Part shown: positions 61,397 to 64,000 of the stretch, in pieces | Position numbering within the stretch: position 1 is the stretch's first letter | Layout: each line of letters opens with the position of its first letter | Source: Bacteroidia bacterium | GTDB taxonomy: Bacteria > Bacteroidota > Bacteroidia > Flavobacteriales > Schleiferiaceae | Reading direction: 5' to 3' | Assembly: GCA_030424545.1 (NCBI GenBank) | Contig: JAUHWL010000003.1 | Location: 62,001-126,000, forward strand | Length of the DNA: 64,000 bases | Notes under the pieces: model-generated | The model's database searches: none | Told to the model about the DNA's origin: nothing | Seen by the model: only the letters and a program-made list of their open reading frames with translations | Program-made: the position numbers and the translations under genes

Positions 61397-62443
61397 TTAT
61401 TTTTTATCAGAATTATTTTTCAGTTCTTTTTGCCTTTTTAACTCTTCTTCAATTTCGGCAATTTCATCATCAGAATAGGTTTTGTTAGACCCAAAAACGC
61501 TAAACTGTAGATACTTGTTTGGATTGTATTTAATATCTAACAAGAGCCTATTTAAAGAAAAAGTAGCATCTTCTAAATTGTTGTAAAGTGCGGGATCATT
61601 AACCAATTCTCCTAAAGAACCTTCGCCCGAGTTAATTTTAGAAAAAACTTCGTCTAACTGTGCAACCGCATGATTCACTTTTAAGAATGTTTCGGTAATA
61701 TTTGCTTTTTGTATACTATCTGTTATTGACGATAGGTTACCTAAAACTTTGGTAATATTTTCATTGTTGCTTTTTAAGTTGGCACTTATAGAAGAGAGGT
61801 TGGCCATAAAGCTATTGAAATGTTGTTCGTTATTTTGAAGATACGCCTCAACTAGTGTTGAGGATTTCTCCAAATTCATAAAGGTTCTATTCAAGCTCTC
61901 AAAAGATTGTTTAAAATTATCTCTTGTTTCTTCGTTTAAAAAGCCGGTTAATAAAGTAGCGGCTGTATCTAAAGATCCCAATAGTTTTTCTGCTTTGGCT
62001 TTGATGGGGGCTACTTGCGCATTTACAGCGTCTGTTAAAGATTCCTCAGTACCAGACAAAAGTGTATCACCATTCACGGCATAATCGGTAGAAGTACCTA
62101 AGATTAGTTGAATGTTTTTCTCTCCCAGTAACCCGCTAGAGTGGATGAGTGCCTTGGTATTGGTTGGAATGGGATATTCTTCTTGCATTTTTATTTTCAC
62201 AACCAATCGGCCACTTTTATCTGGGTGAAAGTAAATTTTATCAATGAGACCAACTTGGTAGCCATTTATTTGTACGGCTTTAGCAGGAGTTAATCCTTCC
62301 GTATTGTTATAAACAGCATAAAATGAAGTTCCTGATGCAAAAATATCGTTGCCCTTTAAAAAATTAAATCCCCAATAAAGTATGGCGATGGCCAAAACGA
62401 TGAAAAATCCGACTTTAAATTCTTTAGAAATTTGTAATGCCAT
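61397..62443 (-). CDS. MlaD/MCE-family protein
   Basis: A 348-residue inner-membrane-anchored periplasmic protein. One N-terminal helix (VGFFIVLAIAILYWGFNFL) precedes an MCE domain (SFYAVYNNTEGLTPAKAVQI ... GLIDKIYF), and a long helical stalk of about 170 residues follows. MCE proteins form rings or tubes carrying phospholipids between the membranes. The Mla ATPase and permease are not adjacent. It lies five bases from the Fe-S gene and 28 after the amidase gene. Confidence 0.88.
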   Translation of the reverse strand: MALQISKEFKVGFFIVLAIAILYWGFNFLKGNDIFASGTSFYAVYNNTEGLTPAKAVQINGYQVGLIDKIYFHPDKSGRLVVKIKMQEEYPIPTNTKALIHSSGLLGEKNIQLILGTSTDYAVNGDTLLSGTEESLTDAVNAQVAPIKAKAEKLLGSLDTAATLLTGFLNEETRDNFKQSFESLNRTFMNLEKSSTLVEAYLQNNEQHFNSFMANLSSISANLKSNNENITKVLGNLSSITDSIQKANITETFLKVNHAVAQLDEVFSKINSGEGSLGELVNDPALYNNLEDATFSLNRLLLDIKYNPNKYLQFSVFGSNKTYSDDEIAEIEEELKRQKELKNNSDKK

Positions 62444-62471
62444 GTAGTGAGTTTATTTAGCAAAAATAAGG

Positions 62472-63683
62472 CTAAGGTTGGATTTCAATAGCTTTATTAA
62501 TATCAATCCGTTCGCCTTTGTAAAAAGCAACAATAAATGCGTCTTTAAATCCTTTTTCTTTTACCAAAGGCATGGCATTGGTTGCTTCTTTAAAGCTTGT
62601 AAAACGGCCGTAAGTATATTTATAAAGTTTGTAATCTTTATACATTTCTATCTTGTTTAGGCCATTAAAGTTTTGCGGTACCAAAGGCAAATCATTTTGC
62701 GATGTTGCAATTTGTATTTTGTAAACAACCTCGTTCTCCGATTCTTGTATTTCGGCAATCACCTCCGCGGGAGCTTCAATTTCTGCAGGTTTTTTTTCAG
62801 GTGTTTTATTAGGCTCAATTTTATCGGCAATTTCGGTATCTGGTGCAGTTGTATGGGTTACGTTATAAAGCTCATCTCGCTCTAATTTGTAATCTCTAAA
62901 CGCACGGTAAATAGCAGATGCCATCAACTCTTTGCCATTTTTGGTATTTAAAAAGTCTTCTTCTTTTTTGTTGGTTAAAAAACCAAGTTCAATTAAAACA
63001 CTTGGCATTGCCGAAAAATCTAGTACGTATAAAACGCTTTGTTTAACGCCACGGTCGTGCCTATTAACACGCTCTCTAAATTGATCTTGAATATATTTAG
63101 CAAGCAGTGCGCTCTGATCTAAATACGTGTTTGAGGTAAGCGAGGCCATTATGGCGCCTTGCGGATCATTAGGATCATAACCTTCGTAGGTAGTTTCATA
63201 ATCATCTTCTAAAAAGATTACAGAGTTTTCTTTTCTGGCGATGTCTAAATTTGCTTTTTCTCGGGTAAGCCCCATCACAAAAGTTTCTGTACCGTATGCA
63301 TTGCCGCTAGTATGTGCGTTGCAGTGTATAGATAAAAACAGGTCGGCATCAGCTCTGTTAGCCATAGCTGCACGCTCTTTTAATCCAACAAATTCATCAC
63401 TATCTCGGGTATAAATAACTTCTACATCTGGCAAATACTCTTTAATGTAATTGCCCACCATTAGTGCTACTTCTAAGCTAATGTGCTTTTCTTTGTGCTT
63501 ATAGCGCCCCGTGCCTAAATTGCCGGTATCCTTACCGCCATGGCCGGCATCTATAACAATGCGCTTTACTCTTCCTTTTTCTGCACCCTTATTGGATACA
63601 CCTGCTATATTGGGTAATATAAATCCAATTAAGAGCGTTAAAAAGGCTAATCTAAAAATATGTTGATTTACTAAATTCTTCAT
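62472..63683 (-). CDS. N-acetylmuramoyl-L-alanine amidase with SPOR-like domain
   Basis: A 403-residue exported zinc amidase that cleaves the stem peptide from MurNAc and is used in daughter-cell separation. The signal helix is LAFLTLLIGFILPNI. The catalytic domain is amidase 3: VIDAGHGGKDTG (His48), FLSIHCNAHTSG (His and Asn) and SVLIELGFLTN (the Glu). The C-terminus from about 325 (VVYKIQIATSQND ... FKDAFIVAFYKGER) is a SPOR-like septal peptidoglycan-binding domain. It is the first gene of a seven-gene operon and divergent from the gene at 63781. Confidence 0.9.
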   Translation of the reverse strand: MKNLVNQHIFRLAFLTLLIGFILPNIAGVSNKGAEKGRVKRIVIDAGHGGKDTGNLGTGRYKHKEKHISLEVALMVGNYIKEYLPDVEVIYTRDSDEFVGLKERAAMANRADADLFLSIHCNAHTSGNAYGTETFVMGLTREKANLDIARKENSVIFLEDDYETTYEGYDPNDPQGAIMASLTSNTYLDQSALLAKYIQDQFRERVNRHDRGVKQSVLYVLDFSAMPSVLIELGFLTNKKEEDFLNTKNGKELMASAIYRAFRDYKLERDELYNVTHTTAPDTEIADKIEPNKTPEKKPAEIEAPAEVIAEIQESENEVVYKIQIATSQNDLPLVPQNFNGLNKIEMYKDYKLYKYTYGRFTSFKEATNAMPLVKEKGFKDAFIVAFYKGERIDINKAIEIQP

Positions 63684-63740
63684 TCTAAAAATCTAATGAT
63701 GCAATTGGTTTCAAAACGCTTTATCCGCTTGAATTTTGTT

Positions 63741-63748
63741 TAGTTTTG
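63741..63748 (+). promoter_or_regulatory. -7 box of a candidate promoter for the 63781 gene
   Basis: TAGTTTTG fits TAnnTTTG, 32 bases before the probable start codon. It lies only 15 bases from a box for the opposite strand. Confidence 0.35.
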
Positions 63749-63763
63749 GCGCCAAATTCAACA

Positions 63764-63771
63764 CAAAAATA
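63764..63771 (-). promoter_or_regulatory. -7 box of a candidate amidase promoter
   Basis: On the minus strand this reads TATTTTTG (TAnnTTTG), about 80 bases before the amidase start codon. No -33 element is clear. Confidence 0.35.
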
Positions 63772-63780
63772 ATATCAGAC

Positions 63781-64000
63781 TTGGTGCAGCATAACCATTG
63801 GCTATACAAGTTATTAACGCTAGCTTTTGTATTTCCTTTTTTAGCTTTTGCGCAAGAGGGAGGTAAGCAACCTACAAACCCTGCAGATACCAGCGGGAAT
63901 AAGGCTGCCAAAGCTGCTTTTAATATGATGAACTCTGTGATTACGGGCACCCAAGACAAATTGGAAAATGCCATTTCAGATTCAACTAAAACCAAAGATA
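63781..64000 (+). CDS. Exported protein, N-terminal fragment (LptD candidate)
   Basis: An open frame runs off the right edge. Its TTG start gives L/MVQHNHWLYKLLTLAFVFPF, then LAFAQEGGKQPTNPADTSG: a good signal peptide ending at FAQ. A GTG at 63784 is also possible. The following residues (AAFNMMNSVITGTQDKLENA) are not yet diagnostic. In many Bacteroidota the gene divergent from this amidase-MlaD operon is the LPS-assembly outer-membrane protein LptD, so I expect that; only context supports it. An opposite-strand frame at 63711-63995 is rejected. Confidence 0.5.
   Translation, partial: MVQHNHWLYKLLTLAFVFPFLAFAQEGGKQPTNPADTSGNKAAKAAFNMMNSVITGTQDKLENAISDSTKTKD

Noticed and set aside
63711-63995. 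94-residue frame on the minus strand at the right edge
   Set aside because: It lies opposite a frame with a clean signal peptide and has no recognisable domain.

Overview
The window looks like chromosomal DNA of a low-GC member of the Bacteroidota, most probably Flavobacteriales or a close relative. Three things support this. Two secreted proteins end in type A sorting domains of the type IX secretion system (T9SS). Several intergenic regions carry the Bacteroidota promoter pattern (TTTG, 19-21 bases, TAnnTTTG). The set of lipoproteins, a bacilliredoxin-like YtxJ, a TPR/beta-barrel pair, LpxK/LptD-type envelope genes and a short Ppx is also typical. I see no tRNA, rRNA, CRISPR array, insertion sequence or phage gene; almost everything is dense, operon-organised core genome.

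Layout. 1-226: end of a saccharopine dehydrogenase. 356-3843: polyphosphate operon (histidine phosphatase, ppk1, ppx), converging on mscL. 4399-6260: membrane protein and cca. 6932-9682: zinc-ribbon K+ channel, miaA, lpxK. 9847-13850: gatB, a TlpA-like lipoprotein, a NUDIX protein and an orphan ABC ATPase, converging on ung. 14622-16738: a 41-residue lipoprotein, ytxJ, an outer-membrane-like protein and lipA. 16825-20991: a large T9SS-secreted BNR protein and gap. 21005-22621 (minus): glycosyltransferase and ftsE. 22803-29738: giant TPR protein, outer-membrane barrel, gyrB. 29925-35945 (mostly minus): a four-fold-repeat secreted protein, DUF1801, DUF192, lgt, a second K+ channel and a beta-propeller lipoprotein. 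36131-37590: pyrR-pyrB. 37706-41992: T9SS protein, rnz, MFS transporter, nhaD. 42209-43520: two tandem secreted paralogs with unlike control regions. 43593-47729 (minus): DUF4412 protein and a second large BNR protein. 47991-49502 (minus): SPFH / membrane / ribbon-helix-helix operon. 49649-52159: TIGR01777 epimerase, an unknown protein, NUDIX, and a family often mislabelled 'ABC transporter ATPase'. 52292-56290: five-gene envelope operon with a Tat-exported DUF1501-like protein and a cytochrome-like lipoprotein. 56404-57771: M28 peptidase. 63683-57774 (minus): amidase, MlaD, Fe-S protein, HAD, lipoprotein, CCG Fe-S protein, DHFR-like protein. 63781 to the end: start of a divergent exported protein, probably LptD.

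The best candidates for undescribed biology are (i) the five-gene operon at 52292-56290, which resembles a miniature of the planctomycete DUF1549/DUF1553/DUF1501/cytochrome modules; (ii) the SPFH operon, whose last gene is a 58-residue ribbon-helix-helix protein and whose start carries a perfect 19-bp palindrome against a -7 box; (iii) the paralog pair at 42.2-43.5 kb, with a 21-bp-spaced direct repeat before one copy and a perfect inverted repeat over the -33 box of the other; and (iv) a 41-residue cysteine-containing lipoprotein coupled by an ATGA overlap to a bacilliredoxin. Functions are assigned by family recognition from the translated sequence only; no database search was possible.
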